This document shows positions 44,883-45,269 of a DNA stretch of 45,269 nt, one piece after another. Each line of letters begins with the position of its first letter. The stretch's first letter is position 1. Under the pieces are notes generated by a model. It did no database searches. It was not told where the DNA came from and worked only from the letters and a program-made list of their open reading frames with translations. Source of the stretch: Actinocatenispora comari. GTDB taxonomy: Bacteria > Actinomycetota > Actinomycetes > Mycobacteriales > Micromonosporaceae. The stretch is taken from positions 1 to 45,269 of the forward strand of contig NZ_BOPO01000126.1 of assembly GCF_017312725.1 (NCBI RefSeq), given 5' to 3'. The position numbers and the translations under genes are program-made.

Positions 44883-45269
44883 TCACCAAAGCAGCCAGTG
44901 CCCGGTGAAAGCGCTGACGACCACCACGATCCCGGCGATACCCAGGCAGCAGCCGGCGGTGGCGGCCACCCCGACCGCGACACCGCGGTCGCCGTACCGC
45001 AGCAGCGCGATGGCGGCCAGCAGGGCGAGCGCCGCGGCGCCGAGCGTGCTCCACGCGTACGCCCGGGCCGACCAGCTGATCGCGGCGAACATGCCGAACC
45101 AGACCACGGTCGACCCGATGCCGGCCCACACCGAGCGGGCCCGGATCGGATGCGGCTCGCGATAGTACGGCCGGGGCGGGCCGATCGCCACCGGCGTCCA
45201 GGGCACCCCGGGGCGCGGCCACGCCGGGCGGGCGCTGCGCGGGTCGACGCCGGGGCCGGGCGCCGGCCA
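44883..45269 (-). CDS. Small multi-pass membrane protein, 5' end outside window
   Basis: The frame is open to the right edge (45269), where it reads Pro/Ala/Arg-rich sequence, so the gene probably starts outside the window; the GTG at 45206 would give about 107 residues. After a Pro-rich segment (TPVAIGPPRPYYREPHPIRA) it has three hydrophobic helices: SVWAGIGSTVVWFGMFAAIS, AYAWSTLGAAALALLAAIAL and GVAATAGCCLGIAGIVVVVS. The pattern recalls DUF4190-like small membrane proteins with a Pro-rich cytoplasmic N-terminus. Function unknown. Confidence 0.72.
   Translation of the reverse strand, partial: WPAPGPGVDPRSARPAWPRPGVPWTPVAIGPPRPYYREPHPIRARSVWAGIGSTVVWFGMFAAISWSARAYAWSTLGAAALALLAAIALLRYGDRGVAVGVAATAGCCLGIAGIVVVVSAFTGHWLLW

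Overview
The window is about 45 kb of very GC-rich (roughly 73 percent by eye) chromosomal DNA from an actinomycete. Evidence: strong third-position G/C bias, frequent GTG starts, the tRNA-Glu/tRNA-Asp/tRNA-Phe cluster, the tRNA-Ser plus tadA plus TadA-associated-protein neighbourhood, and many actinobacterial regulator/target pairs. Family-level placement (Micromonosporaceae-like, suggested by the ATGAGCGAGCG-type spacer elements in the pnt operon) is only inference. No rRNA, CRISPR array, phage or intact transposase is visible.

Layout. 1-962: C-terminal part of a Pro/Ala-rich single-pass membrane protein. 1.0-9.4 kb: regulator/target pairs: DHA2-type MFS exporter with a divergent XRE/MmyB-type regulator, a second MFS exporter, AraC regulator divergent from a VOC protein plus SRPBCC protein, and two alpha/beta hydrolases divergent from a LysR regulator. 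9.6-12.9 kb: three-subunit proton-translocating NAD(P) transhydrogenase (pntAA-pntAB-pntB), preceded by a Crp-like palindrome. Its genes are joined by three 25-27 codon mini-ORFs that overlap their neighbours by ATGA. 12.9-20 kb: HxlR regulator divergent from an SDR with a degenerate active site, PfkB sugar kinase, PfpI/DJ-1 protein, inorganic pyrophosphatase, a membrane protein, GNAT, and a VOC gene with a MerR-type 19-bp-spacer promoter followed by a TipA-like MerR gene. 20-26 kb: accessory-looking transferases (AadA-like nucleotidyltransferase, three GNAT/APH enzymes), a DUF4240 protein, a metal-type MerR with an odd in-frame 36-bp repeat expansion, and two broken genes. 26.3-27 kb: tRNA-Phe, tRNA-Asp and tRNA-Glu with terminators and GC-rich tandem repeats, then a 91-bp inverted-repeat-bounded element that supplies the stop codon of a secreted polysaccharide deacetylase.

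28.2-31.3 kb: isopentenyl-diphosphate isomerase divergent from phytoene/squalene synthase, then an SRPBCC-epimerase fusion. 31.4-34.6 kb: a cupin and an SsuABC/TauABC-like ABC importer behind a promoter carrying a palindrome. 35.0-38.2 kb: two secreted proteins, a 680-residue protein with an N-terminus like S8-peptidase proregions but no visible protease core, and directly downstream an S53 (sedolisin-like) protease without a recognisable pro-kumamolisin domain; two perfect hairpins end the unit. 38.4-45.3 kb: DoxX-like membrane protein, small DUF2795-like protein, PLP aminotransferase, tRNA-Ser(CGA), deoD, aroA, tadA, the TadA-associated protein, a tiny basic protein and a truncated membrane protein at the edge.

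The most unusual observations are the chained mini-ORFs of the pnt operon, the helix-derived repeat expansion in the MerR gene, and the proregion-like protein paired with an apparently proregion-less S53 protease. All functional statements rest on reading motifs and context; no database search was run.
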